Shown in pieces: positions 9,330-17,435 of a DNA stretch of 64,000 bases. Numbering within the stretch: position 1 is the stretch's first letter; every line of letters starts with the position of its first letter. The DNA is from JAZIHH01 sp036678685. Lineage in GTDB: Bacteria; Bacillota; UBA4882; UBA10575. The stretch is taken from contig JAZIHH010000020.1 in NCBI GenBank assembly GCA_036678685.1, positions 372,001 to 436,000 of the forward strand, written 5' to 3'. The notes beneath the pieces are model-generated. The model made no database searches, was not told the DNA's origin, and was given only the letters and a program-made list of their open reading frames with translations. A program made the position numbers and the translations under genes.

Positions 9330-10598
9330 TTACCGGATCCGCCGTTCAATTTGCCTCTTGGCGTCACTGAGCGCGCGGTCGATATCTTTATTCTCGTGCA
9401 GGACCATACCCAGTTCAGCGGCGATAATACTGTTGGCTATGGCATCGTATTTATGGGTGACTACACCCGGGACAGCCTTGGCAATCTCCACCCACAGCAA
9501 ACGCGCTTTTTGCCCGGCGAGGAAAGGCATCTCTTCCTCAAACATCGGATCATCCCAAGCCGGCATCCAGCTGGGGAAGGCGTTGGTGGCTTTAAAGGCG
9601 GTAATCTGAGAATCCCGGTTGGTGGCGATGAATTCAACGAATTTCCAGGCGGCCTCTTTGTTTTTGCTTTGTTCCGGGATAGCCAGGAAGGAGCCGCCCC
9701 AGAAGCCGGACATTCGTTCCTCGCCTTTACGCAGAGCAGGCCACGGGGCCACGCCCCACTTGCCGGCGGTCTCCGGAGCCATCCAGCTCTCCAGGTGACC
9801 GCCCAGCCAGGCACCGCTGGGTTCATAGGCTACGGTTCCTTCCTGGAACCCGGCAAACCATTCCTGGCTCCAGGCGCCGATAGCCCCGGCCAGTCCGGCG
9901 TCATGGAATCTTTTGGCCCAGGTAAAGGCTTCCCGGAACCGCTCGCTGTCCACCTGGCAATTGCCGTCTTCATCAAAGTACAATTCCGGGGAGGAATGAA
10001 TTATCATATTGTAGATGCTTGTGGCATCGGCGAGCAGCCATTGATCGTTCCGGCCGTCACCGTCGGTGTCCTTGGTGATGACTTTACCGGCTTCAAAGAG
10101 GTCTTCCAGAGTTTTAATGTCGTTTATATCAATATTATTCGCGGCAAAGACATCACGACGATAATAAGCACAGCCCGGAGCGATATCAACCGGCATGGCC
10201 ACCAGCCGTCCGTCGGTTGTAGTCGCCTGTTTCAAAGCATACGGAACAATACCGTAGCTGTAATCCATGGCATTATACGGGGCCTTCGCCAAGTCGGTCA
10301 GTCCGCCCTCGGCGACGAACTGGGCTATATAACCTACTTCCAAGGCCACCACATCTTCGGCCCCGGTTCCGGCCGCGATCGAGGTGGTGACATGGGTGTG
10401 ATGATCGTCAAAACCCAAAGAGTTGATTATTACTTCAATATCAGGGTATATCTTGTTAAACAAAGGTAAGCACTGGGCGTAAGCACTGTCCAAGTCGGGG
10501 AAGACCGCAACCGTCAAAGTTACTTTCTCCGCAGTTCCGCCATAAGAGGCCAGAGCAACCAAAAGCACCAGGGATAACAGTAACAGCAGTCTTTTCAT
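9330..10598 (-). CDS. Extracellular sugar-binding protein (ABC, family 1)
   Basis: This 422-residue solute-binding protein captures the sugar for the importer. It has a signal peptide (MKRLLLLLSLVLLVALASYGG) and the SBP_bac_1 fold with GTGAEDVVALE and a Trp/Gly-rich C-terminal lobe (GFWGGSFLAIP). The position where a lipobox cysteine would sit (LAS-C-G) is Tyr (TAT codon), so lipid anchoring is not predicted; signal peptidase I cleavage is the alternative. ATG 10598 is preferred: AAGGAGGA lies nine bases upstream, whereas it abuts the ATG at 10607. By context the ligand is a beta-glucan oligomer. Confidence 0.88.
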   Translation of the reverse strand: MKRLLLLLSLVLLVALASYGGTAEKVTLTVAVFPDLDSAYAQCLPLFNKIYPDIEVIINSLGFDDHHTHVTTSIAAGTGAEDVVALEVGYIAQFVAEGGLTDLAKAPYNAMDYSYGIVPYALKQATTTDGRLVAMPVDIAPGCAYYRRDVFAANNIDINDIKTLEDLFEAGKVITKDTDGDGRNDQWLLADATSIYNMIIHSSPELYFDEDGNCQVDSERFREAFTWAKRFHDAGLAGAIGAWSQEWFAGFQEGTVAYEPSGAWLGGHLESWMAPETAGKWGVAPWPALRKGEERMSGFWGGSFLAIPEQSKNKEAAWKFVEFIATNRDSQITAFKATNAFPSWMPAWDDPMFEEEMPFLAGQKARLLWVEIAKAVPGVVTHKYDAIANSIIAAELGMVLHENKDIDRALSDAKRQIERRIR

Positions 10599-10691
10599 TT
10601 TACACATTCCTCCTTGTAATTTTTTCTAAAAAATTATATAATACAAACATTAAACGGTATTTCTAAAAGCTCACCCCCCCTTTACCCGATA

Positions 10692-11723
10692 CTACTTAAT
10701 CCGGGAGACGGCGGATTTGGCGTTTTTTGTGCCGCCTGCACCGCAAGACTCCCGGATGACGAGCGTGGTTTCGAGTTTTATATGCGTGACCTCTTTTTCA
10801 TCGCCTTTAAGTATGGCGACCATTTTCCGGGCGGCTACGGCACCCATTTCATTGATGGGCTGGCGTACCGAGGTCAAGCGGGGTAAGACCATTTTGGCGA
10901 CTTCTGAATCGTCGAAACCAACAACTGCTATATCCTTGGGGACCTGGAGGCCTTTGCGGAATATGCTTTGCATGGCGCCGATAGCCATAAGATCACTCAT
11001 CGCAAAGACTGCTGTAGGGAATTGATCGAGTTGTAATAGGTTTTCCATTTGTTGGAGACCGCTGTCGAACATGTAGTTACCCTGTTTGACCAGTTTTTTA
11101 TCAAAAGGCAGACCGTGTTTTTCCAGGGCATCCCTGTAACCTTTAATACGATCTTGAACCTCTTTATATTTGAGCGGTCCACTTATAACCCCGATGCGTT
11201 TATGACCCAACTTAATCAAATGCTCACAGGCGGCAAAAGCACCGTTGTAACTGTTTATTTCCACCGAATTAATCGCCGGTCCCACATTGCCGTCGATCAA
11301 CACCACCGGAAAATTATCCTTTTTTAAAGCCAGGATAGCCTTTTCTCCTATCTCGCGGGGTGTGGCTATAATCAGCCCGTCTACTCTACGCTCTTTTAAC
11401 ATTTTGGCCAGCGAAAATTCCCTGGAATCAGGTTGTGAACGTGAAACGATCAGGTTAAAACCGTTTTTTCGTAAAACCTCTTCAATCCCGAGGATAATGG
11501 GACCGTAAAAAATGCCCTGGAGGTCGGGGGCAATAAGACCAACAATGTGGGAGCGTTTTAAAGACAGAGCTCGGGCTTGAACATTGGGTTGATAGTTCAA
11601 TTCCTTGATGGCCTGCATTACCCGGGCGTAAGTTTTGGGACTAACCGGATAATTGTTTAAAACCCTGGAAACAGTAGCTTTGGAGACTCCAGACCGTGCT
11701 GCGACATCTTTGATGGTGACCAT
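10692..11723 (-). CDS. LacI-family regulator of the beta-glucan cluster
   Basis: The 343-residue protein has an N-terminal LacI helix-turn-helix (TIKDVAARSGVSKATVSRVLN), the hinge and a periplasmic-binding-protein-like effector domain ending with VGFDDSEVAKMVLPRLTSVRQP. It is first in the operon for the binding protein and permeases. AAACCGGTTT at 11741-11750 and GTACCGGTTAC at 11838-11848 lie in its own promoter region and two more sites precede the GH16 gene, so it probably represses itself, the importer and the glucanase until a beta-gluco-oligosaccharide binds. The start has AAAGGAAG seven bases upstream. Confidence 0.9.
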   Translation of the reverse strand: MVTIKDVAARSGVSKATVSRVLNNYPVSPKTYARVMQAIKELNYQPNVQARALSLKRSHIVGLIAPDLQGIFYGPIILGIEEVLRKNGFNLIVSRSQPDSREFSLAKMLKERRVDGLIIATPREIGEKAILALKKDNFPVVLIDGNVGPAINSVEINSYNGAFAACEHLIKLGHKRIGVISGPLKYKEVQDRIKGYRDALEKHGLPFDKKLVKQGNYMFDSGLQQMENLLQLDQFPTAVFAMSDLMAIGAMQSIFRKGLQVPKDIAVVGFDDSEVAKMVLPRLTSVRQPINEMGAVAARKMVAILKGDEKEVTHIKLETTLVIRESCGAGGTKNAKSAVSRIK

Positions 11724-11740
11724 ATCAGACTTCCTTTCTT

Positions 11741-11848
11741 AAACCGGTTTTGAAAATATTTTGTTAACAGAATACGGCAAAGCCTTGATAAAAGAGGGAT
11801 TTAGACTGAAAAATAGTGGATTGGAAAAAATAAAATTGTACCGGTTAC
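11741..11848. promoter_or_regulatory. LacI operators in front of the LacI/ABC operon
   Basis: AAACCGGTTT at 11741-11750 and GTACCGGTTAC at 11838-11848 match the sites at 6560 and 6637. The first lies directly upstream of the regulator's ribosome site, a position suited to autorepression. The rest of 11724-12109 is AT-rich and has no recognisable gene. Confidence 0.65.
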
Positions 11849-12109
11849 ATAGAATTATTTCTCCATCAACTGTCAAGATCCTTCTTTTTGGTAAAAAAAT
11901 TTTTATTTTTAATGTATGAAACAAGCCGGTTTAATTGTCCCCTATTGAATCGCGTTTATTACACAGAAGGCTCTGCCCGGGATTTTAGCGTTTTTGGGAG
12001 TTTTTTAAAAAAATGCCGTAAGAGAGCAGGAAAAGGAGGAAAAAAGGCGAAAAAAAAGATGAATTGCCAGCGGGAACAATATTAGAACAAGGAAGAGGAG
12101 GTGCGGGGG

Positions 12110-12907
12110 GTGTATGCACTCATACTGGCCGGTGCGCAAGGGATTAAAGGAGTGAAGGAAGATTCGGGGTACAAAGCCGGCCTTAACATTGGTCAAAGAA
12201 CGATGCTGGGAAGAGTGATCAATGCCGTGGCCGGTCTTGAGGAAATAAAAGGTTTGCTCATGGTGGGTCCGGAAAAATTACTCTCCCAGGAAGAGCGGAG
12301 CAAGCTCCAAGAGGTTATTGAGCCGGGAACTTCTTTCTTTGACAATCTTGAGCGGGGGATGAAGAAGATCCCGGAGGAAGGTAAAGTGTTGATTGTTGCT
12401 TCCGATATTCCTTTGATCACGACCGAAGCCTGCCGGGATTTTCTCCGTCAGTGTCAAAAGCGGGAAGCCGACGTCTACTACCCGGTCATCCCGAAAGAGG
12501 TATATGAGAAGATGTTCCCCGGATCCCGGCGCACTTATGCAGTACTAAAAGACGGGACCTATACCGGGGGTAACATGGTTCTGATGAGCACGGAGTTTTT
12601 CCGGCGGCACCGCCATTTGGTCAGGATGGCCATTAAACTTCGTAAACTCCCTTGGATTTTCGCGGTTCTTCGCTTTGGCCCCGGTTTTTGGCGGGCTTTT
12701 GCCCGGCGGGAAGTTGGTCTCGCCGATCTTGAACGGATGATCCGGGATAAATATAAGGTCAACGGAGCGGCCGTGGTCAGCAGTTTTCCGGAGATGGGAT
12801 TCGATGTTGACAACCGGGAAGACGCCGCCTGGATCAGGTTTTACTGGGCCGGGGTGGTGGACGGTTGGAAACGCAGGGAAGAAGAGACCGACGAATGGTT
12901 TATGTAA
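12110..12907 (+). CDS. MobA-like nucleotidyltransferase-domain protein
   Basis: The 265-residue protein has a GT-A nucleotidyltransferase fold: an N-terminal YALILAGAQG loop (LAGG variant), LIVASDIPLIT (the D of the metal/nucleotide site) and a TYTGGNMVLMS segment, as in MobA/IspD-like NTP transferases. The target (sugar, cofactor or polyol phosphate) is not evident. GTG 12110 is preferred because AGGAGG at 12096-12101 lies eight bases upstream; a GTG at 12101 overlaps that site. No cofactor-pathway genes are adjacent. Confidence 0.65.
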   Translation: MYALILAGAQGIKGVKEDSGYKAGLNIGQRTMLGRVINAVAGLEEIKGLLMVGPEKLLSQEERSKLQEVIEPGTSFFDNLERGMKKIPEEGKVLIVASDIPLITTEACRDFLRQCQKREADVYYPVIPKEVYEKMFPGSRRTYAVLKDGTYTGGNMVLMSTEFFRRHRHLVRMAIKLRKLPWIFAVLRFGPGFWRAFARREVGLADLERMIRDKYKVNGAAVVSSFPEMGFDVDNREDAAWIRFYWAGVVDGWKRREEETDEWFM

Positions 12908-13037
12908 CCGGCGAAAGATCAAAGCCCCGGGTCTGCCCTGTTGCCCGTAATTGAAAAAGTTGGGCGAAAAACGGGCAAGGGAAACCAAGGATTTCTGAAA
13001 AGTTGAAAGAAGGGGACAGGCGAGGGGGGTAAAACAA

Positions 13038-13760
13038 TTGAGGCAAAAAGCCATGGGCCCGTATGGTTTGGCTTTAATGGATTACTTCAATGGCGATCAT
13101 GCGGCAACCCTGATTATGCACCGGGATGACGGCTGTAAATTTGATTTGCCGGCGGAAATATTCTTTACCGAATTCCCTGAATTCTCAGCCCTTGAAAAGC
13201 TGGCTCTTGAGATGTGTTTTGGGGATGTCTTGGATATTGGCGCGGGGACGGGCCGGCACAGTTTGGAATTGCAAAAGAGGGGATTAAATGTTCATGCCAT
13301 TGATATCGCCCCGGAAGCGGTTGCAATAATGAAGAAAAGAGGAGTCAAAAAGGTTACCTGTACCGATATTTTTGCCTTCCATAGCGGCCGCTTTGATACC
13401 CTGTTATTATTACTGCATGGAATCGGAATGGTGGAAACCATTGACGGACTGCGGAGATTCCTGGCGCATGCTCATTCTTTGCTTCGACCCGGCGGGTTGC
13501 TGATCTTTGATTCCCTGGATGTCCGGTGTACTGATGATCCGGTTAATCTCGCTTATCAAGAGGAAAACCGGCGAAAAAACCGGTATTTTGGCGAGATTCA
13601 TTTGCAATTTGAATATAAAGGGCTAAAAGGCGCTCCCTGGATTTGGCTGCATGTGGACCCGGAAACTTTAGCGCGGGAAGCTTCCCAGGCCGGCTGGTTA
13701 TTGGAGATTGTTTATCAGGACCCGGGTGGAGATTACCTGGTAAAATTGACGGAAAAATAA
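13038..13760 (+). CDS. Class I SAM-dependent methyltransferase
   Basis: The 240-residue protein carries motif I VLDIGAGTGRHSLEL at about residues 64-78, an acidic end of strand 2 (HAIDIAPEAV) and a motif-IV-like region (RFDTLLLLLHGIGMVE), all for binding S-adenosylmethionine. The substrate is unknown. The TTG start has GAGGGGGGT upstream. It follows the NTP-transferase-like gene by 130 bases and precedes a new promoter, so it closes this unit. Confidence 0.8.
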   Translation: MRQKAMGPYGLALMDYFNGDHAATLIMHRDDGCKFDLPAEIFFTEFPEFSALEKLALEMCFGDVLDIGAGTGRHSLELQKRGLNVHAIDIAPEAVAIMKKRGVKKVTCTDIFAFHSGRFDTLLLLLHGIGMVETIDGLRRFLAHAHSLLRPGGLLIFDSLDVRCTDDPVNLAYQEENRRKNRYFGEIHLQFEYKGLKGAPWIWLHVDPETLAREASQAGWLLEIVYQDPGGDYLVKLTEK

Positions 13761-13782
13761 GCGGTGGTTCAAACAAAAACCA

Positions 13783-13811
13783 TTGACAAAGGCGGTTTTC
13801 TTCATTACAAT
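13783..13811 (+). promoter_or_regulatory. Sigma-A promoter of the riboswitch operon
   Basis: TTGACA at 13783-13788 and TACAAT at 13806-13811 are separated by 17 bases. It fires into the riboswitch leader. Confidence 0.85.
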
Positions 13812-13850
13812 GATTTATGTAACAATTTTTCACCATCAAAAGCGCTCCAA

Positions 13851-13925
13851 TTTGGCGAAGCAATGAACTTCAGGTTTTATGTGGTCACTTGATCTGAAGG
13901 GAGCGAGTAGTGAAACCGGCGCCGT
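13851..13925 (+). promoter_or_regulatory. Cyclic di-GMP-II riboswitch
   Basis: The leader carries the conserved blocks of the class II c-di-GMP riboswitch in order: GGCGAAGCAATGAA (13854-13867), GGTTTTATGTGGTCACTTGA (13873-13892) and GAGTAGTGAAACCGG (13905-13919). Expected pairings are present: GGCG (13854-13857) with CGCC (13920-13923), TCACT (13885-13889) with AGTGA (13909-13913), and the pseudoknot GGTT (13873-13876) with AACC (13914-13917). TCACT/AGTGA replaces the GCACU/AGUGC that I recall for the type aptamer, a compensatory change. A terminator overlapping its 3' side follows, so ligand binding should favour read-through (an ON switch). It controls the secreted operon from 14006. Confidence 0.85.
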
Positions 13926-13958
13926 GGGATTTTATCTCCCATAGGAAGCCGGTTTTAT
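13913..13958 (+). terminator. Riboswitch-controlled terminator
   Basis: AAACCGGC (13913-13920) pairs with GCCGGTTT (13948-13955), with an inner TGGGA/TCCCA stem, followed by a T-rich tract. Its left arm is the AAACCGGC segment that the aptamer needs for its pseudoknot, so the two structures exclude each other. Confidence 0.75.
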
Positions 13959-14005
13959 TATGTTCCATTTTTTGTTCCATATTTATATGATTAGGAGGGC
14001 AAGAC

Positions 14006-14536
14006 ATGATGACGAAGAAAAGGGCAAGAGTTCTTGGGGGTCTTTCGCTTTTGGTGCTTTTGTTGTCCACAACTGTCCTTGCTACCGCCGACCCCAAGAC
14101 TAAGCTGCAACAGTCCCATTATTTGCAGCTGACCATTCCTTTGATCGCCGAATTGTCCCTTGTCGCCGGTGAACCGGTGGAGCTGGTATATAATCCTGAG
14201 GAAGGGTTTTTCCGTTCCGATGAGATCAGAGTTACATACCGCTGTAACGCAAAAAACTGGGCGTTAGTACTCACAGCCAACAACTTCCGTCACCTGATGG
14301 AACAGGAGACAGACAGGGCCGAAATTCCCGTGGCGGGCTATTTGTCGGCTGTTGCGGGGGACAAGGTTTATCACTATGAAGAGGACGGAATTACCATAGC
14401 CGGTAATCATAATACCGGTACTGCGGAAGAGACAGCAAATATCTCTTACCGGTTGGAGCTTCCCCCGGATGTTGATTACTATGCCGGAGACGAATACCAG
14501 ACTAAAGTAACCTATACCTTGTTTGTTTTTGATTAA
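14006..14536 (+). CDS. Secreted pilin-like beta-sandwich protein (subunit A)
   Basis: The 176-residue protein has a signal peptide (cleavage near TVLATA) and about 145 mature residues rich in beta strands: LQLTIPLIAELSLV, a NWALVLTANNF block, then NISYRLELP and a last strand YQTKVTYTLFVF. This layout, including the G/D-x-Y-x-x-x-V-T-Y-T-L-F-V end, recurs in 15406-15924 and 15977-16495, so the three are paralogues. The final strand recalls pilin and SCPU-type subunits, but no named family is certain. It is the first gene after the c-di-GMP riboswitch and has TAGGAGGG seven bases upstream. Role as a fibre or adhesin subunit is inference. Confidence 0.6.
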   Translation: MMTKKRARVLGGLSLLVLLLSTTVLATADPKTKLQQSHYLQLTIPLIAELSLVAGEPVELVYNPEEGFFRSDEIRVTYRCNAKNWALVLTANNFRHLMEQETDRAEIPVAGYLSAVAGDKVYHYEEDGITIAGNHNTGTAEETANISYRLELPPDVDYYAGDEYQTKVTYTLFVFD

Positions 14537-14577
14537 AGCATTAAAGCAACAATTAGATCTTGAGAAGGATTGTGAAA

Positions 14578-15384
14578 ATGCCAAAAGCAACTGGGAAAAA
14601 TATTTTTCGGCTCACCTGGCTTGGCCTGCTGGTGAGCCTTTTTGCCTGGCCGAATCCGGTTTGTTCCCTTAACGTGGCGGTCTCCCCTGCTGTGTTGGAG
14701 TTTTTAGCCGCCCCGGGTGAGTTTTTCACAGGAGAACTCGAGGTTTCCGGGGCCATGGAGGAGACCGTACGCATGCGCGCTTATTTGGAGGATTGGCAGT
14801 TTGACCCCGGCGGTACGGTTGTCTTTTATGATGCCGGGAGCCTGCCCCGGTCGGCGGCGCGCTGGTTGAGAATCGAACCGGACGATTTTATCGTGCCCGC
14901 GGGAGAGAAAAGAGTCATCCGGGTGTACGGGACCATTCCCCCGGGTACGGCAGCAGGAGATTACTGGGCCGCCTTTTTCGTAGAATCCGTTCCTTTGTTG
15001 CCGGTGCAAAAGTCGGGAGTAACGGTCACCGGTCGCTTGGGAGGGAGTATCACCATCTCGGTGGCCGGGGAAACGGAAAAGAAGGCCAAAGTGGCTTATA
15101 TGAAAGTTTATTGGGACGAAGGGGTCCGCGGGGAGATTCATTTTGTCAATGAAGGGGATGTGCGTTTAAATTCCCGCGGCCGGGTGGAAATAAGGGATCT
15201 CCAGGGGAAAACCGTGGCGACGATTGTCCTTCCCGAAGTAAAGGTTTTACCAGGGCAGGAAAGAGAAATTCATTTTGCCGGGAAAGTGGCTTTGGCTGAG
15301 GGCCCCTATGTTGCCCTGGCCATTTTCGATTACGGCGGGGAGAAACTTGTGGGCGCGCAGGCGGTTTTTGAGGCAGGATCCTAA
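14578..15384 (+). CDS. PapD-like exported chaperone candidate
   Basis: The 268-residue exported protein starts with a signal peptide (to about residue 32) and then two immunoglobulin-like parts. The first (LNVAVSPAVLEF..., RMRAYLEDWQFDPGG, ...WLRIEPDDFIVPAGEKRVIRV..., GDYWAAFFVES) has the strand order and length of the N-terminal domain of PapD-type pilus chaperones; the second ends with an Ig-like strand pattern (VLPGQEREIHFAGKVALAEGPY). It lies 41 bases after subunit A and before two more subunits, the place a chaperone would have. ATG 14578 has AAGGA eight bases upstream; a TTG at 14560 is less likely. A plain DUF916/fn3-type surface protein is the alternative. Confidence 0.55.
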   Translation: MPKATGKNIFRLTWLGLLVSLFAWPNPVCSLNVAVSPAVLEFLAAPGEFFTGELEVSGAMEETVRMRAYLEDWQFDPGGTVVFYDAGSLPRSAARWLRIEPDDFIVPAGEKRVIRVYGTIPPGTAAGDYWAAFFVESVPLLPVQKSGVTVTGRLGGSITISVAGETEKKAKVAYMKVYWDEGVRGEIHFVNEGDVRLNSRGRVEIRDLQGKTVATIVLPEVKVLPGQEREIHFAGKVALAEGPYVALAIFDYGGEKLVGAQAVFEAGS

Positions 15385-15405
15385 GGGAAAAAGGGGGGTG
15401 GCTCT

Positions 15406-15924
15406 TTGGGTGACACCTTAAGAAAGGCCGGGAAACGCCTGGTTGTTTTTCTTTTGTTGTTATGCCTTTTTCTCCAGCCGGGTTTCTTTCCGGTCGCGGC
15501 CGCTGATTTCAGTATCAGGCTGACCGTCCCGGTGCGGGTGGAATTTGAGCTTTCCACCGATTTTGTCGATCTCGGCCCGCCGCGGACCCAAAATAATATT
15601 CTCTACTATGAACAGAAAAATGCCGTTCGTTTAAGCTTTCGCACCAACCTTGCTTCCGGATGGGAAATTCACGTCACGGGGAGTGATTTTTCCGCCGGTG
15701 ACGACCGGTCATTTCCTGTCTCCCGGTTACAGTGGAGAATACAACAGACTTCTTACCGGCCCATGCCTCCGGCCGGGGAATACGCGGTGGTGGCCCGGGG
15801 AGAAAATACCGGGGGCCGTCAGGGACAGGGGCAAATCAACATTTCGTACTACTTGGAACTGCAGGGAGACGAGTATGAAGGGCCTTACACGGCGCTCATA
15901 ACCTACACCTTTTTTGTGCCCTAG
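15406..15924 (+). CDS. Secreted pilin-like beta-sandwich protein (subunit B)
   Basis: The 172-residue protein has a long signal peptide ending near PVAAA. The mature part shares the plan of the genes on either side: FSIRLTVPVRVEFELSTDFV, AVRLSFRTNLASGWEIHVTG, then NISYYLELQ and the closing strand GPYTALITYTFFVP. It follows the chaperone candidate by 21 bases and starts at TTG with AAGGGGGGTGG upstream, so it belongs to the riboswitch-controlled operon. No catalytic motif is visible. Confidence 0.6.
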   Translation: MGDTLRKAGKRLVVFLLLLCLFLQPGFFPVAAADFSIRLTVPVRVEFELSTDFVDLGPPRTQNNILYYEQKNAVRLSFRTNLASGWEIHVTGSDFSAGDDRSFPVSRLQWRIQQTSYRPMPPAGEYAVVARGENTGGRQGQGQINISYYLELQGDEYEGPYTALITYTFFVP

Positions 15925-15976
15925 CGTACCGAACCGGCGGGGATTTGGCGGAGATACCAGTCCGGGAGGGGTTACA

Positions 15977-16495
15977 GTGAAAAGAAGTAAAACTGTAAAG
16001 TATTTCCTGATAATTTTGCTTCTTGCGGGTCCGGTCCCGGCCCAGCCGTTACTTAAAGCCTGGGTAATCGAGGACGAATATCCGGAATACGAGGCCTGGC
16101 TGCAAATTTCCACCGCCGTTGTTGATTTGGGGCTTCCGCAGTCGACTTTTGACGGGAAAGGCGAATATTGGGAACTGGAAGAGGCTTTGGTGGTTTTCTT
16201 CCAATGCCGCCGGGAAAATCAACCGTGGCAAGTTCAGCTTGGCGCCGGTGATTTTTCTTCCGGAAAGCACACTATTCATATTAACAGCCTGTACTGGAAG
16301 ACCAGGGATGGGCGTTACAACAGAATGCCCGGTTCTGGAAGAGCACGCCTGGCGGAAAGTAAAGATTACCCCGGACGCGAAACGGATCTTCATATCCTGC
16401 CCCTTTCTTTTTTGGTGGAGCCGCAAAAGGAATTAATCAAAATACCGGCGGGCGAGTACGAAGCCCGGATCTCCATCACCCTGTTTTTCCCCTGA
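15977..16495 (+). CDS. Secreted pilin-like beta-sandwich protein (subunit C)
   Basis: The 172-residue protein begins MKRSKTVKYFLIILLLAGPVPAQ, a signal peptide. The mature part repeats the family plan: AWLQISTAVVDLGLP, ALVVFFQCRRENQPWQVQLG, and the last strand GEYEARISITLFFP. GTG 15977 is preferred because GGGAGGGG precedes it; an upstream start at 15914 would add 21 residues before the signal. A strong hairpin follows the gene, so it closes the operon. It carries one Cys in the mature part. Confidence 0.6.
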   Translation: MKRSKTVKYFLIILLLAGPVPAQPLLKAWVIEDEYPEYEAWLQISTAVVDLGLPQSTFDGKGEYWELEEALVVFFQCRRENQPWQVQLGAGDFSSGKHTIHINSLYWKTRDGRYNRMPGSGRARLAESKDYPGRETDLHILPLSFLVEPQKELIKIPAGEYEARISITLFFP

Positions 16496-16517
16496 GAATT
16501 GCCTTGCCGTATTTAAA

Positions 16518-16570
16518 AAGAGACCTCGCCCTTCCTTAGCAGGGAGGGGAGGTCGAGGTCTCTTGGTTTT
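16518..16570. terminator. Hairpin terminator between convergent units
   Basis: AAGAGACCTCG (16518-16528) pairs with CGAGGTCTCTT (16554-16564); the loop can form a second short stem. The T-run (GGTTTT) is weak. It separates the riboswitch operon from the TPM-domain gene. Confidence 0.65.
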
Positions 16571-16628
16571 ATGAAGGACGGTTATCCGGCTCGTAGCCCT
16601 CCGGCGGGTACGGGCGGGGCGGCCTGCT

Positions 16629-17435
16629 CTACCACCCGCCGCTGGCCCCGCCGCCACGGAAACCGCCGCCGCCGCCGCGAAAACCGCCGGACCTTCCGGG
16701 CGGACGACGGCTGATAACCGGCCCGAAAGTGGTCGAAGTGTATCCCCGTCCGAACCTTCTCTGGTTAAAGCGGGAGAAAAGGACGATAAATAGAACCAAG
16801 AGCAAGAGGGTGAAGAAGGGAAAGCCCTCTTCATCTTCTTCCGGAGGATCATCCCCCGCCCTGGCCGGGGCGTAAGAGGGATCGACCCAACCCATCAAAC
16901 TGTGCATCGCTGCTTTAATCCCCTGATAATACTCGTCCTGTTGAAAAGCAGGGGCCAGTATTTCGCGGATCACCCGTCCCGCCCGGCCGTCGGTGATCTT
17001 CTCCTCCAGTCCGGTGCCTACTTCAATCCGGATTTTCCGGTCGTCTTTCAAGATGAGCAGTAAAAGCCCGTTATCCTTGCCGGCTCTTCCGGCCTTGGCC
17101 GCTTCCGCCAGTTCAAGCGAGTAAAGTTCCAAGCTGGTTGCCGGAGGCAGGGAGGGGAGGATCACCACCAGAAACTGGTTGGTAGTCTTCTGGTCAAAGT
17201 CCGCCAGCAACGAAACGAGTTCCTTTTTTTCCTCCGGCCGCAGCAGGCCGGCTTGGTCCAGAACATAGTCGTCAAAACGCAAGGCGGCAGGGTCTTGCGC
17301 CCAAGCCGGAGGGAGAAGAAACGCCGCCCGCAACAGGAAGAAGAGAAACAGGAGAAAAACGGCGGCTATAAAAAAGGACGGACCGCTTCCGGCAGGCGAA
17401 AGGGTTAAACTTTTCCTTGCGGGCCGATCCTTCAT
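16629..17435 (-). CDS. TPM-domain (YgcG-like) membrane protein
   Basis: The 268-residue protein has an N-terminal signal/anchor (about residues 20-46), a TPM domain (FDDYVLDQAGLLRPEEKKEL... to ...IREILAPAFQQDEYYQGI), a second membrane span near 208-222 and a Gly/Arg/Phe-rich tail ending FRGGGASGGW. TPM proteins are thought to act in envelope or photosystem upkeep; the exact function here is not known. The gene starts directly after lemA, a very common pairing. Confidence 0.8.
   Translation of the reverse strand: MKDRPARKSLTLSPAGSGPSFFIAAVFLLFLFFLLRAAFLLPPAWAQDPAALRFDDYVLDQAGLLRPEEKKELVSLLADFDQKTTNQFLVVILPSLPPATSLELYSLELAEAAKAGRAGKDNGLLLLILKDDRKIRIEVGTGLEEKITDGRAGRVIREILAPAFQQDEYYQGIKAAMHSLMGWVDPSYAPARAGDDPPEEDEEGFPFFTLLLLVLFIVLFSRFNQRRFGRGYTSTTFGPVISRRPPGRSGGFRGGGGGFRGGGASGGW

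Noticed and set aside
9351..10469. Long plus-strand frame (372 codons) opposite the beta-glucan binding protein
   Set aside because: It is a shadow of the real gene; its translation has no domain and no ribosome site.
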